A stretch of 35,126 bases of DNA from Anaerolineaceae bacterium UBA4781 (GCA_002403105.1 DHHD01000096.1:1-35126); one strand, 5' to 3'; numbered from the stretch's first letter, positions 7,299 through 16,312 are shown. Notes: generated from the sequence alone by a model not told the origin. Program-made: numbers and translations.

Positions 7299-8165
7299 AT
7301 GAAGAAAAAGGTATTTCTTGCCATCGCACTGCTGGTTCTGATCACGGCTTGCAATTTCCCCTTCTTTGAAGAAGAACCGCAAAGCATCTTTGATCAACCT
7401 GCTCAAACACTTACCGCTATGTTTGCAACATTCCCCACACCCACCGCTGGTACAACCAGCCAAGTTACTTCTCCTTCTTCCACTGCGCTGGCGGCTACCA
7501 CTACCAATCTCGAGCGCAGTGCCCAGCAGGTGGTTGCGAAATACCTTTCAAAAAAGCCGATACTGGATGGTGACTGGGGGGATTGGAAGCAAAACACGGT
7601 TGCATACCCGGCTTATTACGTTGTCTACGGGTTGAAAGCCTGGGAAAACGATTCTGATTGTGAAGCATCCTTCATCCTGGGTTGGGATGAAAGCTTTCTT
7701 TACATTGGTGTGAAAGTGAAAGATGATGCATATATCCAAAATTCCACCGGCGAAACACTCTTTCGAGGTGATAGCATCGAACTGCTGATCGATACTGATC
7801 TGACAGGTGATTTTTATTCAGAAAATTTGAATGAAGATGATTTCCAGATAGGAATATCCCCCGGCAAAGGCAGCATCAACGGCGCAAAGGAAGCATATCT
7901 ATGGTATCCGGTTTCGAAGAAAGGATCCATCTCGGATCAGATCGATATTGCATCCACCAGCATAGCCGGTATTTATCGCCTGGAGGCACGCATCCCATGG
8001 AGTGTGCTGCAGATTACCCCGCATGCAGGGATGCGGTTGGGATTCGAGTTTTCTGTTTCCGATAACGATAATCCTGCGGAAAATGTTCAACAAACCCTGG
8101 TTGCCAATATTGCTACTCATGGGTTTATGGATCCCACTACCTGGGGTGAATTGGTTTTGGATTAA
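7299..8165 (+). CDS. Lipoprotein with CBM9-like (DOMON-type) sugar-binding domain
   Basis: 288 residues. The N-terminus is a lipoprotein signal: KKK, a hydrophobic stretch, and lipobox LITAC with the lipidated cysteine at residue 18. A low-complexity Pro/Ser/Thr linker (~45-75) precedes a beta-sandwich domain of the CBM9_1 type: LDGDWGDW near residue 89, FILGWDESFLYIGVKVKDD, GDSIELLIDTD, YRLEARIPW and a final TWGELVLD. Domains of this kind bind sugars, or haem in DOMON relatives; no separate catalytic domain is present. It probably sits on the outer face of the membrane as a binding subunit. The stop lies 19 bases from the convergent thioredoxin gene with no clear terminator between. Confidence 0.75.
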   Translation: MKKKVFLAIALLVLITACNFPFFEEEPQSIFDQPAQTLTAMFATFPTPTAGTTSQVTSPSSTALAATTTNLERSAQQVVAKYLSKKPILDGDWGDWKQNTVAYPAYYVVYGLKAWENDSDCEASFILGWDESFLYIGVKVKDDAYIQNSTGETLFRGDSIELLIDTDLTGDFYSENLNEDDFQIGISPGKGSINGAKEAYLWYPVSKKGSISDQIDIASTSIAGIYRLEARIPWSVLQITPHAGMRLGFEFSVSDNDNPAENVQQTLVANIATHGFMDPTTWGELVLD

Positions 8166-8184
8166 TGAAAAGATAGTTTGGAAA

Positions 8185-9018
8185 TTAAAATAGAGCGCTG
8201 GCAAGTTCCCGGCGGTACTGCGGGGTGAGCGGGTTCTCTTCACCGAGCATTTCTATTAAACCAAGGGCGGTTTGATGGGCTTTTCCATTTTTATAATGTT
8301 TTTCCCGGCGTAGAATTTCCAGCATTCCATCCATGGCTGCTGGTAGATTACCCTTGCTGATCAAGCGCATGGTATTCCGGAAAGCTGCGTCATTCTCGTC
8401 TTCATCTGGTAGCTGGTTTTGCAAAAAATCACGTAGATTCTCGGCTAATGGGATCAAGGCTTGGGCATGACTGAATTCGCGGCTGGCAGGGAATTCATGC
8501 AGCAGCTCCAGCACTTCGCTGGCTTTCCCCTGCGCCAGCAGCGATTTGGATAATCCTAATAAGCTGGAACTCGAGTTTGGTTTGCTGCTGAGTGCATTGC
8601 GAAAAATAGTTTCAGCTTCCGACCAGTTGCCCATGATCAACAAGTTCGATGCTTTTTCGACTGCCAGGTCAATGGGGCTGGGGGGTGTTAGCTGTTCTAA
8701 AAAAGAGCGCACACGGTCAGGAGGCTGCATACCCACAAATTCGGAGACAACAGCGCCCTGTATGAAAGCCTTCACCGTGGGGATGCTGCGGACCCCATAT
8801 TGCAATGCCAGATTGGGATTTTGATCGATATTCACCTTCGCCAGGCGAATCGAGTTGCCTGTTTCGAGAATGGCGCGTTCCAGAATCGGCCCCAGAGTTT
8901 TACAGGGCTGGCACCACTCTGCCCAGAAATCAACAATCACCGGATTGTTCATCGAAAATGAAATTACTTCATATTCGAAATTGGTTTCATTGGCATGAAT
9001 GATGAATTCTGAAGTCAT
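8185..9018 (-). CDS. Thioredoxin-domain protein with TPR tail (CnoX/YbbN-like)
   Basis: 277 residues. The thioredoxin fold occupies ~1-110, with WAEWCQPCK giving a CQPC active site (C36, C39) and the cis-proline region in RSIPTVKAF. The rest (~115-277) is helical and TPR-like (SEAETIFRNALSSKPNSS), as in the E. coli holdase-chaperone YbbN/CnoX, which has similar length. Here both cysteines are present, so redox activity is likely. No signal peptide, so cytoplasmic. The start at 9018 has GGTGA upstream. It is the last gene of the leftward series beginning near 12409. Confidence 0.8.
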   Translation of the reverse strand: MTSEFIIHANETNFEYEVISFSMNNPVIVDFWAEWCQPCKTLGPILERAILETGNSIRLAKVNIDQNPNLALQYGVRSIPTVKAFIQGAVVSEFVGMQPPDRVRSFLEQLTPPSPIDLAVEKASNLLIMGNWSEAETIFRNALSSKPNSSSSLLGLSKSLLAQGKASEVLELLHEFPASREFSHAQALIPLAENLRDFLQNQLPDEDENDAAFRNTMRLISKGNLPAAMDGMLEILRREKHYKNGKAHQTALGLIEMLGEENPLTPQYRRELASALF

Positions 9019-9078
9019 GGTTTTTCACCGAATAAACTCTGTTAATTGTACTATCACAAATTGAAAACAAAACCGGGT

Positions 9079-9495
9079 TTATTCTTCATCATTGACAGTA
9101 GGCTGTACGATTTCCAGAATATCCCCATGGATATCGATTTTTACCCGAAAGCCCATCATTCCCAGGTATTCCCGATTACTGGCAGGCAGTCCGCTGTTCA
9201 AGATCAGGTCCATTTGCTTATCAACATCTTCCAGTTGATTTTCTATCACGGCACGTGTAAAGATATCTTCTTGCCCGAGCATTTTCGTAGCTTGATCGGC
9301 AAGTACATCTTTGTTTTGTAATATTTGATCTTTTAGAAAATTTAAAACCTGGCGGTCAACATACTCACTCGGAATATGGCGCATAAAGCCATCATCATCC
9401 ACAACATAGGTTGCTTCAGAACCAACGTAAGCGGCGCTTACAGGTCTATCCTGCTCATCAATGATCAATCCTTCAAATACGGCTTTCTGACTCAT
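9079..9495 (-). CDS. Conserved small protein of unknown function
   Basis: 138 residues; I do not recognise a family. The N-terminal ~45 residues look like a small beta-domain (GLIIDEQDRPVSAAYVG), the middle is a charged helix (DIFTRAVIENQLEDVDKQMD) and the C-terminus is beta again (FRVKIDIHGDILEIVQ). There is no signal peptide, membrane segment or cysteine. GAGG precedes the ATG at good spacing. It lies between the thioredoxin-TPR gene and the L,D-transpeptidases on the same strand, so it may be co-transcribed with them, but nothing indicates an envelope role. Confidence 0.65.
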   Translation of the reverse strand: MSQKAVFEGLIIDEQDRPVSAAYVGSEATYVVDDDGFMRHIPSEYVDRQVLNFLKDQILQNKDVLADQATKMLGQEDIFTRAVIENQLEDVDKQMDLILNSGLPASNREYLGMMGFRVKIDIHGDILEIVQPTVNDEE

Positions 9496-9566
9496 GCTAA
9501 AACCTCATTCATGTGAAATTTTAATCATAAAATGGGGATTCATATCTTAACGATATCTAAAATTTT

Positions 9567-10610
9567 CTAGATGACAATTACTTTTGTGCCATTGTTGGAA
9601 ACAAATTTCTCCTGGCCAAAAGGAACATTCGGCTGGCTCCATAAATAGATCCATTTCGCGGCTGGTATGGGAAGATTGACGCAGCCATGGCTGCGCTGCA
9701 CGCCAAAATCGTTGTGCCAGTAAGTACCATGAAAAGCAATGCCTGAGTCCGTAAAGTAGGTCACCCATGGTACACCGTAAAGCTCACTGTCATCATCTCC
9801 ACTTTTATCGGTATGTACCATGTGGCGAGAAGGGCGTTTGTAATTGACCTTGTAATCGCCAGGTGGTGTCGAAAAGTCCGTTCCCTCAGTGAGCAATCCG
9901 GTGGAAGCTTGCGAAAGAAAAACCGCTTTTCCATATTCATAGGCAATGACAACCTGGTCGGCAATGTTGACTTCTAGCAATTTTTCTTCAGCCGGAACAG
10001 CATCAGAAAAAGGAAGCAGTTCTTCTTCATTCAGAATTGCCACATGCTGCGCCGGGATGTAGTACTCATCACCCCAACGATCTTCGATGATCTTGTAATA
10101 AACATCATCTTTGGGGTCAATGAACACATCCTTGATCCAATGGCTGGATCCGTAAAAGAAAAGCAAAGAATCTGCTGCATCAGAAGCAGTATCCGCTTTC
10201 CAGGCTTCGGAATACGGTACGCTAATAATCCCTAATTCTCCGCTACTTTTGATCTGTTCTTTTGGTGGATTGGTGCGCTGGCGCACGGGTTGAACGCTGT
10301 TGGCTGGAATGTACCCGTAATCAGTAACCTCGTACCATAATTTACTGCGGTCATTGATCGGGTCGCCGATCAATTCTTCAGCTAAAGGGAGCACATTGTT
10401 TGCTTTGAGCGAATATTTCATTCCGGAGGAAAAAGAAGGCTGTTTATAGATAATCGCATTATCCTTAAATACTCTCCCCAATAGAGGAGTTGAAAGATCG
10501 GTCTCGAAGAGTTTGTTTCGTTTTGGAAGAGAATGAAGGCAAAGAAAACCACCCAATGAACCTTCCAGGGTGTATTTCAGGAATTCTCTTCTGTTGATGC
10601 TCTTTTTCAT
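9567..10610 (-). CDS. Tat-type exported L,D-transpeptidase (YkuD domain)
   Basis: 347 residues. The N-terminus carries a twin-arginine motif (NRREFLKY, residues 6-13) followed by a weakly hydrophobic segment ending near LHSLP, suggesting folded export. Residues ~45-200 contain SH3-like repeats (YEVTDYGYIPANSVQP is typical, split as YEVTDYGYIPA and NSVQP). The C-terminal YkuD catalytic domain ends with HGTYWHNDFG and SHGCVNLP; the nucleophile is C310. Enzymes of this family form 3-3 peptidoglycan crosslinks or attach proteins to the wall. The upstream gene ends only 15 bases before it, so it is in one operon with the second L,D-transpeptidase. Confidence 0.85.
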   Translation of the reverse strand: MKKSINRREFLKYTLEGSLGGFLCLHSLPKRNKLFETDLSTPLLGRVFKDNAIIYKQPSFSSGMKYSLKANNVLPLAEELIGDPINDRSKLWYEVTDYGYIPANSVQPVRQRTNPPKEQIKSSGELGIISVPYSEAWKADTASDAADSLLFFYGSSHWIKDVFIDPKDDVYYKIIEDRWGDEYYIPAQHVAILNEEELLPFSDAVPAEEKLLEVNIADQVVIAYEYGKAVFLSQASTGLLTEGTDFSTPPGDYKVNYKRPSRHMVHTDKSGDDDSELYGVPWVTYFTDSGIAFHGTYWHNDFGVQRSHGCVNLPIPAAKWIYLWSQPNVPFGQEKFVSNNGTKVIVI

Positions 10611-10625
10611 CTTCGATTTTACCTA

Positions 10626-11660
10626 TTAATCATGTACATAGACATAAGTTCCGATCGGAGCATTTTCATATACCCAGGCGGCATCACTTGTTACCATATT
10701 AACACAGCCATGGCTCATGGGTGTGCCAAAATTGCTGTGCCAGTATGTGCCGTGTAAACTGTATCCTTTATAAAAGAACATGGAATAGGGAACATCCGGC
10801 AGATAATAGCCGTCACCGACCATTAAATAAGCAGGGTATTTTGCGTAGATCTTGAATGTGCCGGTGATGGTTGGATGAGCGCTGGTTCCTGTGGAAACCA
10901 GAAAAGATTGCAGGAAGGTGTCACCCCGGTAGGTGTATACCATTTGTTCACTAATGTCCACTTCGATCCAGAAATCGTCAGTCCCGCTCACTGCACTCGG
11001 AATATCCCAGGAATGTGCAAAATAAGAAGAGTAGCTTTTCTCTGTCGGTTTGGGTGTAGAGGTCGGCAGCGGTGTGGAGGTCGGTGTGGGTGTAGGGGTA
11101 GGGGTTGGTGTTGGTGTGGGGGTAGGGGTCAAAGTAGGTTTGACCACCACTCCGGCGGGTCGCGGTTCTTTTACCTCTTTGGAAGTAGCATTCATATATG
11201 GTAACCCGTACCATGCGAATGCTGCCAGACCGGCAATAATGATGAGAATGAATACAATGATTGCCCACGCTGAGGTGCGTTTCTTTGATTGCTTCTTATT
11301 TTGTTTTTGTTTTGCTGCAGCAAAATGAGAGGATGATTTTAGTTTAATTTCTGCGGTATCTTCATTTGCTTTATTTCGCTTTTTTTGCAGTTCTTCTTCT
11401 TTTGCCTTTTCAATTGCCCAACGCATTCCATTACGCGCTTTTTGGTTTTGCGGATTTAATTCCAATACTTTTGTCAGGTATTTCAAGCTTTCATTGGGGG
11501 TGCTGATTGCTGCCAGGATAAGATATGCATCTTCATTGGCCGGTGCCAGATTTAAAACTTTTTGTGCCCAATTACGGGCTTCTGTTTTATCTCCGGCTTT
11601 TAAAGCGCTTTGAGCTTTTTCGAGCATTACGGCGATCGAATGTTGTGTGATATTGTTCAT
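10626..11660 (-). CDS. Membrane-anchored TPR L,D-transpeptidase (YkuD domain)
   Basis: 344 residues from ATG 11660, whose ATGA overlaps the TGA of the upstream amidase-like gene; this coupling favours it over an in-frame ATG at 11690. Order of parts: a TPR-like helical segment (~5-90), a Lys-rich stretch, one transmembrane helix (AWAIIVFILIIIAGLAAFAW), a TPTPTP linker of about 35 residues, and an extracellular YkuD domain ending HGTYWHSNFG, SHGCVNM with nucleophile C319. The topology puts the TPR part inside the cell and the catalytic part outside, so it may couple crosslinking to a cytoplasmic partner. The repetitive linker is encoded at about 11050-11130. Confidence 0.85.
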   Translation of the reverse strand: MNNITQHSIAVMLEKAQSALKAGDKTEARNWAQKVLNLAPANEDAYLILAAISTPNESLKYLTKVLELNPQNQKARNGMRWAIEKAKEEELQKKRNKANEDTAEIKLKSSSHFAAAKQKQNKKQSKKRTSAWAIIVFILIIIAGLAAFAWYGLPYMNATSKEVKEPRPAGVVVKPTLTPTPTPTPTPTPTPTPTSTPLPTSTPKPTEKSYSSYFAHSWDIPSAVSGTDDFWIEVDISEQMVYTYRGDTFLQSFLVSTGTSAHPTITGTFKIYAKYPAYLMVGDGYYLPDVPYSMFFYKGYSLHGTYWHSNFGTPMSHGCVNMVTSDAAWVYENAPIGTYVYVHD

Positions 11661-12409
11661 TGAGCATTTTCCAGTGTATCCAGATAGCATTGAATTCCAT
11701 TGACAATGCCGTTGGCTACTTTTTCAGAATATTCTACTAATACAGTTTGATCATAAAATAACGAACCCATTTCAAGATAGATCATGGGGGTATCAGGGTT
11801 TACCATCTCGAAGAATGTATATGCCGGTTGATCCGGAGCAATGATCTGGTAAGCAAAATCAAGTTTTGTTGAAGCTTGGTAGATTTCGCCCATACAAACT
11901 GCCAGTGCGTTGGAAGAATTCAGATCGGATGTAGAAAGAGTTGTCCCAACAATAAAACCACTCTTGTTCTCTGGAGTGTCTTCGCAGGAACCGGTATATA
12001 GCGCAATCAGCGCAGGACCGCGGTAATTGATCAAATCCATGTCCGTTTCAGCCAGCAGCTTTACAGGGTATCCAAGAGCGTTCAACTTAATACTGACCTG
12101 ATTGGCGATCGCCTCGGTTATATTTGCTTCAACAATATTGTTTTCGCAAACATGTCCGCTGTCAACCTTCCAATGCCCGACCAGAATGCCGATGGTGGAA
12201 TATTCATTGGAACCGCCATCCGCATTTTCATGCAAGTCAGTTTGAGTAATTGCTTGTTCAGAGAATAACTTATAAGGATTCCACAATGTAAACAAAGTGG
12301 CCAGCACCGCCGCTACCAGTATAACTGTTTGAAGAACCCGACCGGTGTTGAATAGGGCAGCCGGCTCTTCTTTTTCTGCAGTTGATTTAATTTCAGGATC
12401 TTTTCTCAT
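11657..12409 (-). CDS. Membrane-anchored amidase_3-like protein, probably catalytically impaired
   Basis: 250 residues: a charged N-terminus, one transmembrane helix (~26-44), then an extracellular domain resembling zinc N-acetylmuramoyl-L-alanine amidases. GH (H79) and E94 (NNIVEANI) occupy the first two zinc positions, and E213 (PMIYLEMG) the catalytic glutamate. The segment that normally reads SIHA reads ALYT here, so the third zinc ligand appears replaced by Y138. It may therefore bind wall without cutting it, or use another ligand. It heads the leftward series and overlaps the next gene by four bases. An ATG at 12409 begins a normal Lys/Arg-rich anchor. Confidence 0.68.
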   Translation of the reverse strand: MRKDPEIKSTAEKEEPAALFNTGRVLQTVILVAAVLATLFTLWNPYKLFSEQAITQTDLHENADGGSNEYSTIGILVGHWKVDSGHVCENNIVEANITEAIANQVSIKLNALGYPVKLLAETDMDLINYRGPALIALYTGSCEDTPENKSGFIVGTTLSTSDLNSSNALAVCMGEIYQASTKLDFAYQIIAPDQPAYTFFEMVNPDTPMIYLEMGSLFYDQTVLVEYSEKVANGIVNGIQCYLDTLENAQ

Positions 12410-12508
12410 TGTTATTATGAATATGTAATCTTAAACCTTATTCTGTGTTGTGAGAATATTACTAAAATAGTCCATTTTGAAATTATACTTTAAGCAGATA
12501 GAGTAAAC

Positions 12509-15500
12509 ATGATAAAAAAACCTGAATTGACTGAGTTAGAAAAGACTACCCTGCTGCAAATTGCAAGGGGATCTATTGATGCGGCTGTTCGCAATGAGAG
12601 TCTACCTGAGATCGAGTTGAGTTCCTTATCTGCTGCGCTGCAGGCAGAGGGTGCCAGTTTTGTTACACTGACAATTGAAGGTCGGCTGCGCGGATGCATC
12701 GGCACACTCGAAGCATATCAACCTCTTGCGGAAGATGTGCGCGAACATGCGATTGCGGCTGCTCTTGAAGATTATCGCTTTTCACCGTTGCAGGAATCTG
12801 AACTGGAAATGGTGGAGATCGAGATCTCACGCCTGACCCCCACCCAAACTCTTTTCTACCAGAATCCCGAAGATCTACCCAAGCTGCTACAGCCCTTTAA
12901 AGATGGAGTTGTGCTGCAAGATGGACATCATAGAGCAACGTTTCTTCCACAGGTCTGGGACCAATTACCTGAAACCGAAGAGTTTTTAACCCACCTCTGT
13001 TTAAAAATGGGCGTGCCCGGAAGTCTGTGGAAAGAAAAGGTTTTGCAAGTTGGAATTTATAGCGTGGAGGAATTCCGTGAGATAAAAAAAAAGGAGCAAA
13101 CTGATTCCAGTTCCAAACCTCCTCGCCAATCCCCACCTCCACATTTTGTAGAAAACAAAGAAAAAGAAAAATCCTCATCTTCGATGGAATCAACCAGGCA
13201 GATCCCGCGCAAAGATGAAACCCAACCGATCCCGGTTGAAAAACGCGCGCCTGCTCATTCTTTCCAACCATTCTTCTCAAAAATAAAGCAAAGAGTTCGT
13301 TCTGCGGCATCCTCCTTGAAATCCAGTTTTACCAGGTGGAATACAAAAAGAAAAGAAGGGAAGAGAAAATCAGAAGCAGGGAAAGCGCAAGGTTGTTTCC
13401 CTAGGGTTGTCATCTGGATCTTGCTGGGGATCTTGGTGGTCTTTATTGGATTTTCTGCTTTTCTGATCGTCCAATACTATGCTATCGCCGCTACCTTACC
13501 TAGCGTTGAGGATCTAAAAGCAAATGCGTCTCAATTTGAAACCACCCGCATCTACGACCGCAATGGCAATCTGGTCTATGAAATTCTCGATCCCAATGCC
13601 GGATTCCGAACGTATATTTCGTTGGAAGATATGTCGCCCTATATCATTGCGGCTACTATTGCCACCGAAGATAAAGATTTTTATAACAATCCCGGTTTTG
13701 ACTTTTTAGGTATTATGCGGGCGTTGTGGCAGAACTATACCTCCGGAACCATTGTATCCGGCGCATCCACGATCACCCAGCAGCTGGCTCGAACCTTACT
13801 GCTAACACCCGAAGAACGCAACCAGCAAACGGTTCAACGCAAAGCGAAGGAGATCATTCTGGCGGCTGAAATTACCAGACGCTACAGTAAAGATGAGATT
13901 CTTGAATTGTATTTGAATGAGATCTACTATGGGAACCTGGCTTACGGTATTCAAGCTGCTGCTGAAACCTATTTCAATACTTCTGCGGCTCAGTTGAATT
14001 TAGCGCAAGCATCTTTCCTGGCTGGGCTTCCTCAAGCTCCGGCTGTCTACGATGTTTTCACAAATACGCAGGCCACCTTACTGCGCCATCAAGATGTGAT
14101 CAATTTAATGTATCAATTAAGTGCAGAGGAAGGTTGTATAGACGTAAGTGTTAGTACAGCCCCGGTTTGTGTGACCATGGATGAGGCGGTGGCGTCTGTT
14201 TTAGCTATTGAAGGCTATTCTTTTCAGCAGAAACAAATCAATATCCCCTTTCCGCATTGGGTTAGCTATATTCGGGCTTTGCTTGAGGAACAGTTTGATG
14301 CGCAAACGATTTATCGTTCCGGGTTCAACATTTATACGACCCTTGACCCTGACCTGCAAAATTATGCTCAAAACGCGGTGAAAGAGCAGGTAGCTAAATT
14401 GACCGAGAACAATGCCACGGATGGGGCGCTGGTGGCTGTGCAGCCCCAGACGGGTGAGATTCTAGCCATGGTAGGATCGGCTGATTTCAATAATGAAGCG
14501 ATCGCCGGGCAGGTTAATATGGCTGTATCTCCTCGACAGCCTGGTTCGTCCATTAAACCGCTCACCTATGCGGCAGCCTTCGAAAAGGGTTGGACTCCAT
14601 CTACTTTGATCTGGGATGTCGAAAGCGAATTTCCTCCCTCAGGAAATGAAGATGATACCCGCGATCCTTATATCCCGGTAAATTATGATGGAAAATATCA
14701 CGGTCCGGTTCTGGTAAGAACCGCTCTGGGTAGTTCGTACAATATCCCGGCAGTGAAAACCCTGCAATTTGTGGGTATTTATGACGATCCGGATACCCCC
14801 GAGGAAGAGGGTTTCATTAAGTTCGCAGAGAGAATGGGCATCACTACGCTTACCCGTGATGATTATGGATTAGCCCTCACCCTGGGTGGGGGGGATGTGT
14901 CCCTGCTGGAACTGACATCAGCCTATGCAATTTTTGCAAACCAGGGAAGCAGAGCGGAACCATTCTCTATTACACGTATTGTTGACCATGAAGGGAATGT
15001 TGTCTATGAACATAAGTCGCAGACCGAGCAGGTTATCAACGCTGAACATGCCTACCTGATCACCGATATTCTGGCTGATAATACTGCACGCACACCGGCT
15101 TTTGGCTCCAATTCCATTCTGCAATTACCTTTTAAAGTTTCTGTGAAAACCGGAACGACCAATGATTTTCGTGATAATTGGACCCTGGGCTATACCTCTG
15201 ATATTGCAGTGGGGGTGTGGATTGGTAATGCAGATTACACACCCATGCAGAACACCAGCGGTCTAACAGGTGCAGCCCCGATCTGGGCAGATGTCATGCA
15301 GTATGCCATTCAACGATACAAAGAGGGCATTCCTAGTATTACGGTACAGCCCTCTGGCATCACTACTGAAATTGTGTGTTCCCTTAGCGGCACCAAGCCA
15401 TCTGAGAAGTGCCCCAGCGAAAAAAGTGAAATTTTCTCCAGTTCGCAACCCCCGCTTTCCAAAGAGAACGATCTATGGAAAAAAGTAAACCTGGATACCT

Positions 15501-16174
15501 GGACAAATAAAGAAGCGTCTATTTACTGTACAGAATTTAATGAAGAAAAATGGACTCTCAATGTGAATGATGAATGGGGACAGGAATGGATCACAGATAC
15601 CAGCGCTGGAAAAGAATGGGCAGAGAATATTGGTTTTTCTGACCAGATTATCTTCTCACCTGATGAAAAATGCTCTGAAAACGATTCCCAACCGACCATT
15701 GAATTCGTTGGACTGAATAATGGCACGGTCGTAAAAGAAAATCCATTGAACATTAAGGTGATCATCGATGTTCCTTCCCATTTCAAGAACTTTAAATTAC
15801 TGTACGGAGAAGGCAGTGATCCAAGCAAATGGAATATTTTGATCGAAGATGGAAAACGTACCTATTCGGATGCTGCTGTGATCTATACATTGGATCTGTA
15901 TAAGATCGGCAGTTCCACCATTACCCTGCGGCTTTTTGTGGAAAATGACATGAACGGGTATGCGGAAAAGAAAGTCACACTTTCTCTCCTTCTTCCCACA
16001 CTGACGCCAACACTTACTCCAACGTTAACTCCTACTCCCACCCTTACCGAGACTCCTATTCTTTTACTCACTGAAACCCCTACGCCCACGACGGGAGTTC
16101 CTCCAATCGAAACATCCACAGAAACACCTGCGTCAACTGAAACACCTGTGGAAACTCCCAGCCCTACTCCATAA
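12509..16174 (+). CDS. AMMECR1 domain fused to class A penicillin-binding protein (PBP1A/1C type)
   Basis: 1221 residues in one uninterrupted frame. Residues ~8-192 are a complete AMMECR1 domain with the signature LRGCIGT at 60-66. A Lys/Pro/Ser-rich linker (~193-297) leads to a transmembrane helix (~299-323). Next is a GT51 transglycosylase: catalytic E387 in ATEDKDFY, GASTITQQLAR at 418-428, RKAKEIILA at 444. In its first motif the usual His is Asn394. The transpeptidase follows with S680-x-x-K683 (PGSSIKPL), S743-Y-N745 and K880-T-G. Then come a cysteine-containing Ig-like region and a TPTLTPT tail. The AMMECR1 part would lie inside the cell. The gene is divergent from the amidase/L,D-transpeptidase series and stands alone. 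Confidence 0.9.
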   Translation: MIKKPELTELEKTTLLQIARGSIDAAVRNESLPEIELSSLSAALQAEGASFVTLTIEGRLRGCIGTLEAYQPLAEDVREHAIAAALEDYRFSPLQESELEMVEIEISRLTPTQTLFYQNPEDLPKLLQPFKDGVVLQDGHHRATFLPQVWDQLPETEEFLTHLCLKMGVPGSLWKEKVLQVGIYSVEEFREIKKKEQTDSSSKPPRQSPPPHFVENKEKEKSSSSMESTRQIPRKDETQPIPVEKRAPAHSFQPFFSKIKQRVRSAASSLKSSFTRWNTKRKEGKRKSEAGKAQGCFPRVVIWILLGILVVFIGFSAFLIVQYYAIAATLPSVEDLKANASQFETTRIYDRNGNLVYEILDPNAGFRTYISLEDMSPYIIAATIATEDKDFYNNPGFDFLGIMRALWQNYTSGTIVSGASTITQQLARTLLLTPEERNQQTVQRKAKEIILAAEITRRYSKDEILELYLNEIYYGNLAYGIQAAAETYFNTSAAQLNLAQASFLAGLPQAPAVYDVFTNTQATLLRHQDVINLMYQLSAEEGCIDVSVSTAPVCVTMDEAVASVLAIEGYSFQQKQINIPFPHWVSYIRALLEEQFDAQTIYRSGFNIYTTLDPDLQNYAQNAVKEQVAKLTENNATDGALVAVQPQTGEILAMVGSADFNNEAIAGQVNMAVSPRQPGSSIKPLTYAAAFEKGWTPSTLIWDVESEFPPSGNEDDTRDPYIPVNYDGKYHGPVLVRTALGSSYNIPAVKTLQFVGIYDDPDTPEEEGFIKFAERMGITTLTRDDYGLALTLGGGDVSLLELTSAYAIFANQGSRAEPFSITRIVDHEGNVVYEHKSQTEQVINAEHAYLITDILADNTARTPAFGSNSILQLPFKVSVKTGTTNDFRDNWTLGYTSDIAVGVWIGNADYTPMQNTSGLTGAAPIWADVMQYAIQRYKEGIPSITVQPSGITTEIVCSLSGTKPSEKCPSEKSEIFSSSQPPLSKENDLWKKVNLDTWTNKEASIYCTEFNEEKWTLNVNDEWGQEWITDTSAGKEWAENIGFSDQIIFSPDEKCSENDSQPTIEFVGLNNGTVVKENPLNIKVIIDVPSHFKNFKLLYGEGSDPSKWNILIEDGKRTYSDAAVIYTLDLYKIGSSTITLRLFVENDMNGYAEKKVTLSLLLPTLTPTLTPTLTPTPTLTETPILLLTETPTPTTGVPPIETSTETPASTETPVETPSPTP

Positions 16175-16219
16175 CAAATGTGATAATTTAACGAAACAAG
16201 TGACATGTGATAAAATTAC

Positions 16220-16253
16220 ATCCCGTGACCCTTTGTGGTGACGGGATTTCTTT
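16220..16253 (+). terminator. Hairpin with T-rich tail after the PBP gene
   Basis: ATCCCGT (16220-16226) pairs with ACGGGAT (16241-16247), followed by TTTCTTT. It lies 45 bases past the PBP stop. A second small hairpin (CCGAT/ATCGG, 16270-16283) follows before ptsH, so a leader role for ptsH is an alternative. Confidence 0.5.
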
Positions 16254-16312
16254 AAAATAATGGTATTTGCCGATCTTTATCGGTTTATTATTTTGATTTT
16301 CAGGAGTAGAAG

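Noticed and set aside
11050..11130. Tandem G/T-rich DNA repeat that could pass for a minisatellite or CRISPR-like array
   Set aside because: It is simply the coding sequence of the TPTPTP linker of the L,D-transpeptidase; there are no spacers.
15990..16170. Repetitive C/A-rich DNA near the PBP end
   Set aside because: It encodes the Thr/Pro-rich tail of the PBP in frame up to the stop codon.
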